Source: Spartobacteria bacterium (lineage in GTDB: Bacteria > Verrucomicrobiota > Kiritimatiellia > RZYC01). From it: a stretch of DNA of 64,000 nucleotides. Under the pieces are notes generated by a model that saw nothing but the letters and a program-made list of their open reading frames with translations, made no database searches and was not told the origin of the DNA. The number at the start of each line of letters is the position of its first letter. Within the stretch, counting starts at the first letter, position 1. Below are positions 19,303 through 29,212 of this stretch, piece by piece. The stretch is from contig RZYC01000006.1 of the NCBI GenBank assembly GCA_009930475.1, positions 1 to 64,000 of the forward strand, written 5' to 3'. The position numbers and the translations under genes were made by a program.

Positions 19303-22300
19303 CTAATATTCGGGGGGAGTGATCCAGTAGGTTCCGTCGCTACACCAGATCGTGTAATAGTAGGTCTGGTCTATGGTTACATTGTTGTGCTGCGTGGCCG
19401 TGTTGGTGCCTTGGTAGAGCTCTGTGCCGTCATTGTATGCACCGGGGTAGGCATCGCTTTTGTAGCGAATCATCACGCGGTCGGTTGCGACGCCGCACAG
19501 GGTTGGCTGGGTCCAGCGAAGCATCACCTGATTGGTGAGTGCAAAGGCGGTAAAACTGAATTCATCGTACACGGGGCCCAGATAATTATATTCCACATCG
19601 AACTGATTATTATCCTCGTCGGTTTCGATGGTGTCGCATTCACTGTCCACATAAACGAGCAGTCGTCGAATGCCTGTTCCTGCTCCGGGATAGAGGTTTG
19701 TGATGGTGAAAGTGCGGATTTCTCCGGCATCAAAATGGCCTATGGTATAATTGGTATTCCCTGATTCTCCACAGGTTGCCTGAGTGCTGCGATTGACCCA
19801 CAGGGTCATATTCCCTCCATCGCCGGCATCGGATCCCTGATTGCATACCTGAATCACCGCATCGATGGAATCACGGTCGGGTGAGGAGTGAACGGAAATC
19901 CCGTAGAGGGCAAAATCAATGACCAGTTTGAGTTTAAATTTAGCCTCCAGCGTACGTGCCTGTGTCATGGAAAGACTGATGGAGGCACTGTTGCTGCCGG
20001 CCGCACCGAGATCACCTGCCCAGCAGTCAAATTCATAGTTACTTGATGCCACCGCAGATAAAGATACAGAGGATCCACGAGCATACCATCCCGTCGCAGA
20101 ACCTGTGATGGTGCCGCCGACGGTGGGGGTGGCTGAGAGCAGAACATTGGTGCGCCAGAGCCAGGTTAATGTCGCATTATTGGTTTGATTCATGGTGAAA
20201 ACATGGCTTGACCCGCTGACAGGACTGTTCCCGGTCATAGTCCAGCCAAGGGATGCATATTGCGTGCCTACGCCGCCCGGAGCGGTTGCGCTGACGGAAT
20301 TGCTGAGCAGCAATCCGTATAAATTGGTGTGCATGCCTATGGATGGAGTGGGAATGCCATGCGCTGAACGCACTTCGAGTTGTAACTGCGCGGTGTCGAA
20401 AAGGGCGGTAACACTGTGGGAATGATCCATGGTGAGATAAAGAGGATTATCGTTGGTCCGGGAAGACGGAACCGTTCCCGACCAGCCGGCAAAGGTGTAG
20501 CCATTACTGGCTGTGGCCGTAAGTTCGATGATCGATCCTTGTTTGGGCCATGTGTTGGTTGGGCCGGAGATCGATCCCATTCCATTGGTTATCCATCGCA
20601 GGGCCACATTGGTCTGCCATAGCCAGCTGAACGTCGTGTGATTGGTGGCCGTAAAGACGCAGGATGTGGTCAGTCCGGAAACCGGTGCATTGCCGGGCAT
20701 GGTCCAGCCGCTGCAGACAAGTTGTGTATCGGTCAGTGAAACCGGCGATCCGGAAAGGGTATTGGTGAGGATCTGTCCGTAGTCGTTGGTATGGATGCCG
20801 GCGACAGGATCCGACGTGCCGTAGGGGGAGCTCAGCATGGTCAATGTAGGGTGAAATTCTTCGAATTGTGCTTCAAAAGCCCGGGCGCGATCCACGGAAA
20901 TCACTAGGGGATTGTCATAGCGATTGGATGGTGGGATATCACCCGACCAGCTGGAAAAGCGGTATCCCTGACTGGGCGTCGGCGTATATGTAATGCTGGT
21001 GCCTAGCTTTTGCCAACCTGTTCCTCCGGAGACCGATCCATGGGCGTCGGATGTGATGTTCATGTAATAATAACTGGCCCAGTTCCATCGCAGGGTTGCA
21101 TCATTGGTCAGCGTGATACTGGTGGATGTGGCGGTTCCGCCGGCAGGCGCATTGCCCGTAAAGGTGAAGCCGGTACAGCGCATTTGCTCCGTTGACGAAA
21201 TGGTTATGGGGGATGGCACCGAGGCAGAGACGCGTGTGCCATGGACATAGGTATGCGATCCGACCGCGGGCGTGGGTGATCCGTAAGACGACTGTACAGA
21301 GAGCGTTCGCTGCACGGTGCTGAAATGGGCTCGTACGGTTCGTGCACGATTCATGGTGAGTACAACGGACGTGTTATTGGTAGATGCCGATGGCACATCT
21401 TTATCCCAATATAAAAACTGTCCGCCGGTAATGGTTTGTGCAGTGACGGTTATGGCACTGCCTAGCGGGTAATACCCCGCCTTTGCGCCGGTGACGGAGC
21501 CGTGGCCATTGGTTTCGATGGATAACAGTACGTTGGTTTGACCCCATTTCCATGTCAACTGCGCGTTATTGGTCTGGGTCATGGAAAATTCATAGGTACT
21601 GCCTGAAGCAGGTTGATTGCCTGACATGGCCCAGCCGGTACAGACATATTGCGTGGTTCCTACTTCCAGCGAGGAAGGGCAGTTTAGGGAGAGATATTGT
21701 CCCATATAATTGGTGGTTGTACCGACAGGCGGCCATGTGGTGCCGTAAGGCGAGATGACTCGTAAGGTGATGGGATCACGGTAGAAATGCGCCGTCACAT
21801 TTTTCGTACTGGTCAAACTGATCGTCAGCGGGTTGTTGTTCGTAGAGCCTGAGGGAATACTGCCGGACCATCCGATAAAGCGCGCGTAGGAATGGGGAAC
21901 TGCCGTGACGGTAATCGATGAATTCAACTGATACCAGCCTGTACCCGGTCCACCAATGCTGCCCGGTCCATCTACCGATGCAGTGAAGCGCACATTGGTC
22001 TGCCATAACCACCGCAGCGACGCATTATTGGTCACGGACATGGTGAACTGGTGCCCTGACCCGCTCAACGGAGCCTGACCGCTCATGATCCATCCCTTGC
22101 AGGCGTATTGCGTATAACTGCCATCGGATATGGGCGTGTTGACTTGCGGTGTTACCGATTGAAGGCAATTGTAGGTATGCGTACCAACGGTTGGGTTCGG
22201 GGAACCATAGGTACTGGCCACGGTTACATCCCGCTGTTCGATGCTGAAATGGGCGTAAACCTGACGCGTCCGATCCATGGTTAAACTAATTGTATAATTG

Positions 22301-24621
22301 TTGGTCTGCGAGGCGGGCACATCGCCGCTCCATCCTGTGAAATGGGAGAAATCATCCTCCACCGCCGTGAGGGTCTGTACGCCGTTGCGCAGGACCCAGC
22401 CGGTGGACGGCCCTGAAACGTGCCCGTAACTGTCGGATCCCACGTTCAGATATACATTGGTCGTGCCCCAGTGCCAGCGCAGGGTGGCGTTATTGGTGAG
22501 GGTGATGGGGGTGCTGATGCCGCTTCCTGATGTGGGGTTATTCCCGATGAGCGACCAGCCGGTGCATAAATACTGGGTCTGCTGGGTGATTTCATATGTT
22601 GAGGGACAGGTGGCGGTAAGCGACGAGCCATAACTATAGTTGTGGGAACCAGCGGATGGCGACACGCTGGCGGCGGCCGATGACTGAACGGTAAGCGTAT
22701 GCTGATCAATAGAAAATTGCGCTGCCAGACTGCGTGGCTGATCCATATAGGGAAAGAGGGTGGCATTGGATTCCTGGCCGGAAGGTACGTCACCCGTCCA
22801 TTTTACAAAGTGGTAATGCAGCGCCGGAGTGGCATCCAGCCGAAGTGACGTGTTGATGGCTGCCCATTTCTGAGTGTTGCCAGTGATGGTTCCGGAGCCG
22901 CTGTGCGACAAGCTGAGGCTTACATTGGTTGTGCCCCATTGCCAGACCAGAGTGGCGTCATTGGTTTGCACCATGACAAAACGGTTGCTGCTGCCGCTCG
23001 TTGGCGTGTTGCCGCTCAATGTCCAGCCTGTGTTGACATATTGATAATTGCCATTCACCACCGGAGAGTCGACGCTGTTGGTTACCCTTTGGCCGTAGTC
23101 GTTGGTATAGAATCCCACCGCCGGGATGGGTGTCCCATGATCAGACCGGACTTCAAAACTGCCGCTTACATAGGTGGTGTAGAGATTGGTGTTGTTGGCA
23201 GGAAACATGTCCAGCTGCGCAGAATGAATGGTTGTTTTGCATACCATGGGTCCCGCAGCCGTCATTTCGACGCGTCCGGTGATGGTCAGCTGACGTCCTT
23301 CGTTTTTGTCCAGCGAGGAGATTTCGTAATAATGGTGTTTATCATCGATGGTCTGCCAGCCGTCGGATCCGCCGGTGTAGGTGACATAAAAGGGGATTTC
23401 ATTGGAAACAACGACTGATGTGGCGGTGGCGTTCTTGTTGGTGATATCAATGGTGTAGACCACGTCTGCACCGGGACGGTATTGCGGATGGTCACTGGTG
23501 GTCGTTACAATGAGTTCCACGTTGCTGTTCACCAGTTCATTGGCGTAGGTATTGCAAAAGACGCGCCCGCTGTCCTGATAAACGAGCACGATATCGCCAT
23601 AAAGCGAGTTGATTCCTGCTGTCATGCTGTCGACCTGTCCGCCCACTTTGACGGCTGTTCCAAAAGAGGAGCCCTGATTGGTGCTGACGGAGTAAAGGGT
23701 TCCTAAGTTGCATATTTCCGCATTCAGCACATTGCCCAGTTCATCTGATGCCAGAGAACGCTGCCTATCATTTGCCGACTGAACGGTTGTCTCGTTTTGC
23801 TGAGCGGTATCGGCATTTATCTGTGTTAGTACGTCATTATTTCCGGCGGCCAGCAGATAGCTGCCTCCGCTGGTAAAGGAGGCGCCTGCCGTTGGATACT
23901 TGATGTCTCTTGCAATGACATTGGTTTGAAAGACCGTGGGCGATCCACTGCTGCTCTGCAAAAAGAGGCTTTTGCTTTCGTAGGGAAAATCCAGATAGAA
24001 GAAGATGCCGTCGCTGAGCGGACTGGCAAAAACATCGGCAAAAATGCCGTCGCCCGGCAGTCTGTTGGATGTAAAGGTGCCTGCGCCATCCGCACTGTTC
24101 CGATAATAATGCGTTCCCTGATTGGCAATGATATACACGTAGGGTGACGACGTCGCAATGCGTGCCGCAGAGTTCGCTGTACCAATGTTCACCGGCGACG
24201 AAAAACTGACCCCGCTGTTGGAGCTTCGACTTAACCGTATAATTCCGTTGTGTACCCATACGACGAAGACCCGTCCGGCGTCATCAGCCAGAATTTCACA
24301 TTCGTCTGTCTCCGTGGTAATTTGAACCGGTGACGAAAAAGTGTACCCGCGATCGGTACTGCGTACAACCCGAATTCCGGATGACCCTCGCAGTGCTACA
24401 AAGATGGTGCCGCTTTTGGAAATGGCAACTTTCCTGCCGCTGTTGGCATAGGCGATCACCTCGCCGGATAAATTGGTCGTCACCGGGCGCGCGGTATACA
24501 ACGCATCTGCCCGTGCGGTATCGATTCCGAATCCCGCCAATGAAAAAATGAATACAAACCAGCATACTGCATATCTAATACAGCGATAAGATGCCGCATG
24601 ATTTGTGCTGAAGTGTTTCAT
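19303..24621 (-). CDS. Giant secreted protein with tandem InlB-B-like repeats and C-terminal CARDB-like domain
   Basis: 1772 residues, signal peptide at the N-terminus (YAVCWFVFIFSLAGFGIDTARA). Residues 40-370 look like a sialidase-type beta-propeller (FVALRGSSGIRVVRSTDRGY, then S-x-D/N-x-G-x-x-F repeats). A DUF11-like domain follows (VVYTIDITNKNATATSVVVS). From about 490 to 1540 there are about eight units of roughly 135 residues, each with a GW..SGN.P.SGS half ending in TNNATL.W.W.TN and a divergent InlB-B half ending F..WSGDVP....N..T...MD..R...AHF. Then a CARDB-like domain and a final fibronectin-like module. An adhesin or surface protein is likely. AAGGAA lies before the ATG, 76 bases behind the flagellin gene. 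Confidence 0.8.
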   Translation of the reverse strand: MKHFSTNHAASYRCIRYAVCWFVFIFSLAGFGIDTARADALYTARPVTTNLSGEVIAYANSGRKVAISKSGTIFVALRGSSGIRVVRSTDRGYTFSSPVQITTETDECEILADDAGRVFVVWVHNGIIRLSRSSNSGVSFSSPVNIGTANSAARIATSSPYVYIIANQGTHYYRNSADGAGTFTSNRLPGDGIFADVFASPLSDGIFFYLDFPYESKSLFLQSSSGSPTVFQTNVIARDIKYPTAGASFTSGGSYLLAAGNNDVLTQINADTAQQNETTVQSANDRQRSLASDELGNVLNAEICNLGTLYSVSTNQGSSFGTAVKVGGQVDSMTAGINSLYGDIVLVYQDSGRVFCNTYANELVNSNVELIVTTTSDHPQYRPGADVVYTIDITNKNATATSVVVSNEIPFYVTYTGGSDGWQTIDDKHHYYEISSLDKNEGRQLTITGRVEMTAAGPMVCKTTIHSAQLDMFPANNTNLYTTYVSGSFEVRSDHGTPIPAVGFYTNDYGQRVTNSVDSPVVNGNYQYVNTGWTLSGNTPTSGSSNRFVMVQTNDATLVWQWGTTNVSLSLSHSGSGTITGNTQKWAAINTSLRLDATPALHYHFVKWTGDVPSGQESNATLFPYMDQPRSLAAQFSIDQHTLTVQSSAAASVSPSAGSHNYSYGSSLTATCPSTYEITQQTQYLCTGWSLIGNNPTSGSGISTPITLTNNATLRWHWGTTNVYLNVGSDSYGHVSGPSTGWVLRNGVQTLTAVEDDFSHFTGWSGDVPASQTNNYTISLTMDRTRQVYAHFSIEQRDVTVASTYGSPNPTVGTHTYNCLQSVTPQVNTPISDGSYTQYACKGWIMSGQAPLSGSGHQFTMSVTNNASLRWLWQTNVRFTASVDGPGSIGGPGTGWYQLNSSITVTAVPHSYARFIGWSGSIPSGSTNNNPLTISLTSTKNVTAHFYRDPITLRVISPYGTTWPPVGTTTNYMGQYLSLNCPSSLEVGTTQYVCTGWAMSGNQPASGSTYEFSMTQTNNAQLTWKWGQTNVLLSIETNGHGSVTGAKAGYYPLGSAITVTAQTITGGQFLYWDKDVPSASTNNTSVVLTMNRARTVRAHFSTVQRTLSVQSSYGSPTPAVGSHTYVHGTRVSASVPSPITISSTEQMRCTGFTFTGNAPAGGTATSTSITLTNDATLRWNWASYYYMNITSDAHGSVSGGTGWQKLGTSITYTPTPSQGYRFSSWSGDIPPSNRYDNPLVISVDRARAFEAQFEEFHPTLTMLSSPYGTSDPVAGIHTNDYGQILTNTLSGSPVSLTDTQLVCSGWTMPGNAPVSGLTTSCVFTATNHTTFSWLWQTNVALRWITNGMGSISGPTNTWPKQGSIIELTATASNGYTFAGWSGTVPSSRTNDNPLYLTMDHSHSVTALFDTAQLQLEVRSAHGIPTPSIGMHTNLYGLLLSNSVSATAPGGVGTQYASLGWTMTGNSPVSGSSHVFTMNQTNNATLTWLWRTNVLLSATPTVGGTITGSATGWYARGSSVSLSAVASSNYEFDCWAGDLGAAGSNSASISLSMTQARTLEAKFKLKLVIDFALYGISVHSSPDRDSIDAVIQVCNQGSDAGDGGNMTLWVNRSTQATCGESGNTNYTIGHFDAGEIRTFTITNLYPGAGTGIRRLLVYVDSECDTIETDEDNNQFDVEYNYLGPVYDEFSFTAFALTNQVMLRWTQPTLCGVATDRVMIRYKSDAYPGAYNDGTELYQGTNTATQHNNVTIDQTYYYTIWCSDGTYWITPPEY

Positions 24622-24697
24622 TGAGTTTCGTCTAATTCCTTATGATCTATGATTATAGAACCGGTGCCGGCATTTGGAAAGAGGTTCATGGCTCTTT

Positions 24698-26560
24698 TTA
24701 TCCCAGCAGCTGCATGACGCCCTGATTCATGGAGTTGGCCTGTGCCATCATCGCTGTTCCTATCTGCATTATGATTTGGTATTTAGAAAACTGTGTTGTC
24801 TCATAGGCAATATCGGTGTCGCGTATGCGGCTTTCAGTAGCGCGCGCATTTTCTTCGTAGGCTCGCAGTCCGCTCAGTGTCTGATTCATTCTGTTCAGTT
24901 CAGCACCTACCACCGCTCGAATGGAACTGAGATGATCGATACCGATATTCAGCTTATCCACGGCCGCCTGCGCCACGGATTGTTGTGAAATACTTAAATG
25001 GCTCCCCGCCAGTAAACTGCCCCAGCGTACGGTGTGCGCTGTTGACCCCAGCAGCGTCATGCTGATCGATCCGTAGGAGTAATTTGCATAGGATCCGATA
25101 ATATTAAAGTTGTTTACGTCCAAATTGATTTCTGTTTCTTCAAATACCTGATTGCTGTCCGGTCCGACCTGAAGGCCTACGGAATCATGCAGTTCATATG
25201 CGTCGCCCGACCCATGAATGGACCAGTCGAATCGATCGCCCTCGCTGTAGCCGCCATCCACCGGTGATGCGATCGTAACGCGGAACCCGTTGCTGCCATT
25301 GAGGGCTAAACTGCCCCCGCCGGTTGGCGACGCGCTGATGTATCCCGCTAGCGATCCGCTGGTTTCATTATTGATGATCCAGCGCTGATGTGTGCTGTCA
25401 TACTCGGCCGAATAATCGGCGTTTTCATTGTTTAATCCGTCCCCTGAAATCGAGATATCACAACGGCCGATGTCGGACTGCGCGTTGGTAAAGACCGGCG
25501 ACCCCACGCTTCCGCTGCTGTTGCCCCATGAAAAAGAATCACCTATGGTATAACACGTTCCGTTTCCGGAAGATTCGATGCGAATGTCAAACCCGTTGCT
25601 GCCCTCGATGCCCGGCGCGCTGATGGCGGCGTTGGGTGCGGCAGAAATGGTGCGTACCAGTTGGCCTGTACTTAAATTATGTAATTCCCATGCCGCCCCC
25701 GTGTAGGTCATTTTCCAGCTGGAATGGGTGATATCTGCGCCTGTTCCCCGAACATCAAGCAACGCGCTGCCCTGTGTTGCCTGTGCCGTAAAGTCTGCGC
25801 CCGATGCCTCTGCCGCCTTGAGGTCGTCTTTATTGAATTTTATGACGCAGCCGCTTTGATAACCGCTTTGACTTGGTGCATCAATGGCGAGTTTAAAGAT
25901 GGTGCCACTGTCATTAATGTATAGACTGCCGCCTTCCCTTGGCCCCGCATTAATCGTTCCTATCACAGTGTTTGTATCGGTGTTTTTAACCGACCATGCT
26001 TCCTGTCCGCTATCATAGGATGCACTGTAATTTGCTGTCAGGTCGCCCGTTCCTGTGACGCGGCTTACGACAAAGGAGCCGGTTACGTGGCCTTGCACCA
26101 CATCGCCATTCATCATGGGTACGCCGGTGCCGCCGCGGAAGAGATAATTGCCATTGAATTTACCTGCCGCTGTGGATCCCGATGTGATACGCGATATTTC
26201 TAATTGCATCTGCCGGAATTCCTTCTGCAGATTATCTCGATCTGTCTGACTTTTTGTTCCGTCATTAGCCATCACGGCTAATTCCGTCATACGCCCCATC
26301 ATATCATGCATCTTCTGCATCCATGCATCGGCTGTCTGTAGATAATTAATCTTGTTTTCTACGTTAGCTGATGCGGCAGAAGTATTTCTGTATTGTGTGC
26401 GGAGACGTTCACTCATTGCGAGTCCGGAGGGGTCGTCTCCTGCATTATTGATTCTGAGCCCGGTGGAGAGCTTATTCATGGATGTGCGCAGTCCGGTCAC
26501 CGTGGCGTTATAATTACGCCAGACAGTAAACGCGGTTGTATTATTGTATACCTGCAACAT
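24698..26560 (-). CDS. Flagellin
   Basis: Structural protein of a flagellar filament, 620 residues. The conserved N-terminal D0/D1 region runs from TGLRTSMNKLSTGLRINNAGDDPSGLAMSERLR-type sequence at about 23-55 (split here by its motifs LSTGLRIN and GDDPSGLA) through LQTADAWMQKMHDMMGRM. The C-terminal partner (LSSIRAVVGAELNRMNQTL, TESRIRDTDIAYET, QIGTAMMAQANSMNQGVMQLLG) is intact. The middle 380 residues are a repeated beta-rich insert with GSNGF.I.I and SAS/SAP loops, longer than in enterobacterial flagellin. No other flagellar gene is in the window. Start ATG lies close after AGGTGG. Confidence 0.94.
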   Translation of the reverse strand: MLQVYNNTTAFTVWRNYNATVTGLRTSMNKLSTGLRINNAGDDPSGLAMSERLRTQYRNTSAASANVENKINYLQTADAWMQKMHDMMGRMTELAVMANDGTKSQTDRDNLQKEFRQMQLEISRITSGSTAAGKFNGNYLFRGGTGVPMMNGDVVQGHVTGSFVVSRVTGTGDLTANYSASYDSGQEAWSVKNTDTNTVIGTINAGPREGGSLYINDSGTIFKLAIDAPSQSGYQSGCVIKFNKDDLKAAEASGADFTAQATQGSALLDVRGTGADITHSSWKMTYTGAAWELHNLSTGQLVRTISAAPNAAISAPGIEGSNGFDIRIESSGNGTCYTIGDSFSWGNSSGSVGSPVFTNAQSDIGRCDISISGDGLNNENADYSAEYDSTHQRWIINNETSGSLAGYISASPTGGGSLALNGSNGFRVTIASPVDGGYSEGDRFDWSIHGSGDAYELHDSVGLQVGPDSNQVFEETEINLDVNNFNIIGSYANYSYGSISMTLLGSTAHTVRWGSLLAGSHLSISQQSVAQAAVDKLNIGIDHLSSIRAVVGAELNRMNQTLSGLRAYEENARATESRIRDTDIAYETTQFSKYQIIMQIGTAMMAQANSMNQGVMQLLG

Positions 26561-26587
26561 TCCACCTGTATTCTATGTGCACATAAA

Positions 26588-26655
26588 CGCATGACGTGGC
26601 CTACGCCATGCGGCAATGATCTCAGAAGATCATGCTTCAGGCATGGGGAAGCATG
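26588..26655. repeat. Three consecutive inverted repeats in the flagellin leader
   Basis: CGCATG 26588-26593 pairs with CATGCG 26607-26612; ATGATCT 26616-26622 with AGATCAT 26627-26633 (loop of four); CATGCTTC 26631-26638 with GAAGCATG 26648-26655. The last two share CAT and are mutually exclusive. They lie within 100 bases upstream of the flagellin start, in the probable 5' untranslated region. Confidence 0.6.
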
Positions 26656-26770
26656 ACGTGCCATAGACCAAAATCAGCCCTGATCAGGCGAATTCGGCAA
26701 TAATTGCAGGCAAAAGGAGTCTAATCCTGAAAAATTGGTTTAGACTTAAGGTTTGGATTTGCCGGTTTTT

Positions 26771-29062
26771 TTAAGGTTGCGCATTGGTCCGGATACGCTT
26801 TTCTAGCATATCAGGTTGTGTCAGCGATGGAATCGTTGGGTTGTGTCGGGGTATTTGGAAGGAGAGGGTGGCGTCCGGTTCCGGATAGTTCGATGGCTGG
26901 GTGCGACCCTTTATCATCGCATTGTTCACAAGAGCGGTGTCCGGATGATTCGCGTCAAAACGCAGTCTTTTTGTTTCGCCGCGATGCAGAGACAGATCGA
27001 AGGCATGGTGTGCGCGAAAGGACGATCCCTGAAGTATCAGGGTTACATCGACAGGGGACTGGAGCTGTTTCGCGCTGATGGTGACGGTCTGAACAACCTT
27101 GTCTACATTGATCGTCACGTAAATGTGCTCCTTGTCTCCCATATTCAGCAGACAGCTGAGATGCGTCCATTCTCCGGGCAGTCGCGGTTGTAGCTGAAGG
27201 GTTCGCGTCAGCATGTTGGCGCGGAATCCCAGATAATCCTGATAAACGTTGCGCACAAATTCAGCGACAGACCATGCCTGCGAATAAGTGCCGCTGGGGA
27301 CCAGCTCATCCGACGCGTTCTTAAACGGTTCCACCAGTTCCGACAGCGATCCGGGCATGCCTTCATGCAGGATTTGGCGGGTGAATTCTTTTGTCAGTTT
27401 AAAGGCCAGATCCGTGTAGCCCGTTTTGATCATGCCGCTAATCACTGGCCCTGCATTCCATTGCCAGCACAGTCCGTTATGATAGGCGGCATCAAAGAAG
27501 TAGATTTGATTGTGATGATAGGGATGAAAATCCGGATCGTTCTGCGAAAGCGACGCCACGCCATGGGGATAAGTAAGGTCCGATACCACCTGACGCACCA
27601 CGCCCGCTTGTGCGGCTTCGTCAATGAGGGGATCGGTCATGGGCACCGTCACGGCAAACATCTGATTGGGACGGATTTGCTGATCAGGCGAGCCGTCTTC
27701 GTTGAGATGATCAAAGAGGGCTGTATGCTGGACGTCGGTAAATTTTTCGACGAAATGCCGCCGCAGTCTGTCGGCATGTGCCTCCCAGTCCGCAGCTTCT
27801 TTGTTGTGCCCCAGCAGGCGGGCGATGACCGCGCTGGATCGCAGCTGCGTGTACCACAGAGCCTGAATATCCACGGCGCGATTTCCCCGTGGCGACCAGG
27901 GATCACGTCCCTCCAGTTTGGCATCCATCCACGTGTCGGCATCGGCATGAATCATAAAGCCATCGTCGTCCACATAACGCATCAGCACCCCGTCAATGGC
28001 CCGCTGCATCACAGGAAAGATGTCGCGTGCAAATTCCTGATCTCCCGTGAGCAGGACGTATTCGACGATTTCCCGGATGAGCCAGGGTGTCCCGTCGGTC
28101 GTGTTATAGATGATATCCGTGAGCGAACACACGCGATTGGGAACCCGTCCATAAATAGGACTGTCCGGCTCGGTAATCTGATAGTCGGCAAAACTGCGGA
28201 TAATCGCCGCTGCATCACCAAATTGCCCTGTAACCAGTGAAATGCCCGGCAGGGAAATGAAGGTGTCCCGTCCCCAGCCCTGATGAAACCACGGCAGCCC
28301 CGCCCAGATGCCTTTGCCGAATTCCTGCGCCACCAGGTCGTCACCCGATATTTTTGCCCAGCAGATGGCTTTATCGTATTCGGGCAGATTCGTGCGAATA
28401 AAGGATGTTTCCAGTAGAGCAGCGACATGCCGGCGTCGCTCTTCAACAAAGGACTGCGGATCCTGTTGCACGCGTCGCATCTGTTTGTGCAGCTCGTCTT
28501 TATTCTGATGAAACAAAACCACCAGTGTGCATTCGGTCGTTTTCTCCGTTTTCAAGGTATTTACATGATCCGACATCGCACCTGTTTGGTCACAAAAGGC
28601 AAAACTGGCACGCCAATTTTCCTGCGTATAGCCTACATCGAATATCCCTTTATCCGACTGGAAAACAAGGTCTTCCATGGGCTGATAAAAAACAGAATCC
28701 ATCATCCAGCACACAGGGGTGTTGCTATTCAAAGTCAGAATCAGTCCGTGCATGCCCAGTAGAACGGTTTGCGTCAGCGTGATGCCGTTGGCCCAGCCGG
28801 TAATTGACTGATGGGGGTAAATATGAACGCATTCCGCCTCCTCGCGCAAAAGCGGCACCCCATCCACATGCCAGCGGATATCTTTGAGGAATCGTGTCCC
28901 CGTCAGAATGTACCCGCCATGCTCATTGGACGCAAAAGTCTGGTACTCCCAGAACCCGCCCGCATGATCGGTGCTCGCAAAGACGCGAGACGCCCCGTTG
29001 GTCAGTTTTATCGCCAGTTCATCAAAAGAATACATCGGGACGTCATCGCTCTGCATGATCAT
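26771..29062 (-). CDS. Glycogen debranching enzyme, amylo-alpha-1,6-glucosidase type (GH133)
   Basis: 763 residues, no signal peptide, so cytoplasmic. An N-terminal beta-sandwich domain (about 1-270, GDE_N-like) precedes an (alpha/alpha)6 barrel. WFHQGWGRDTFISLPGISL at about 260-278 and the later DADTWMDAKLEGRDPWSPRG and AVDIQALWY, then PNQMFAVTVP, are characteristic of archaeal and bacterial amylo-1,6-glucosidases. It removes alpha-1,6 branches from glycogen-like glucan, which fits the glgM-glgE pair at 48-51 kb. Upstream of the divergent pseudopilin operon. The second in-frame ATG (29056) is an alternative start. Confidence 0.88.
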   Translation of the reverse strand: MIMQSDDVPMYSFDELAIKLTNGASRVFASTDHAGGFWEYQTFASNEHGGYILTGTRFLKDIRWHVDGVPLLREEAECVHIYPHQSITGWANGITLTQTVLLGMHGLILTLNSNTPVCWMMDSVFYQPMEDLVFQSDKGIFDVGYTQENWRASFAFCDQTGAMSDHVNTLKTEKTTECTLVVLFHQNKDELHKQMRRVQQDPQSFVEERRRHVAALLETSFIRTNLPEYDKAICWAKISGDDLVAQEFGKGIWAGLPWFHQGWGRDTFISLPGISLVTGQFGDAAAIIRSFADYQITEPDSPIYGRVPNRVCSLTDIIYNTTDGTPWLIREIVEYVLLTGDQEFARDIFPVMQRAIDGVLMRYVDDDGFMIHADADTWMDAKLEGRDPWSPRGNRAVDIQALWYTQLRSSAVIARLLGHNKEAADWEAHADRLRRHFVEKFTDVQHTALFDHLNEDGSPDQQIRPNQMFAVTVPMTDPLIDEAAQAGVVRQVVSDLTYPHGVASLSQNDPDFHPYHHNQIYFFDAAYHNGLCWQWNAGPVISGMIKTGYTDLAFKLTKEFTRQILHEGMPGSLSELVEPFKNASDELVPSGTYSQAWSVAEFVRNVYQDYLGFRANMLTRTLQLQPRLPGEWTHLSCLLNMGDKEHIYVTINVDKVVQTVTISAKQLQSPVDVTLILQGSSFRAHHAFDLSLHRGETKRLRFDANHPDTALVNNAMIKGRTQPSNYPEPDATLSFQIPRHNPTIPSLTQPDMLEKRIRTNAQP

Positions 29063-29212
29063 TTACCTGTCTGCTCGGGTGTCGGTGAAAACGGTATCAT
29101 GTACCTGAATGACGCGTCTAATAAAACGTTTTTTCTTGGTTTATTTGTTTCCCCATTTATAGTTCCCGTTTGTTGATTTTAAGTGATTATGAACACGCGA
29201 TACGAGGTTGTT

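Noticed and set aside
26641-26680. Sigma-54 promoter for flagellin (TGGCAC...TGC on the minus strand)
   Set aside because: The distance between GG and GC is eight bases instead of ten, so the site does not fit.
27365-28240. A 291-codon open frame on the plus strand
   Set aside because: It is antisense to the debranching enzyme barrel and matches no family pattern I recognise.
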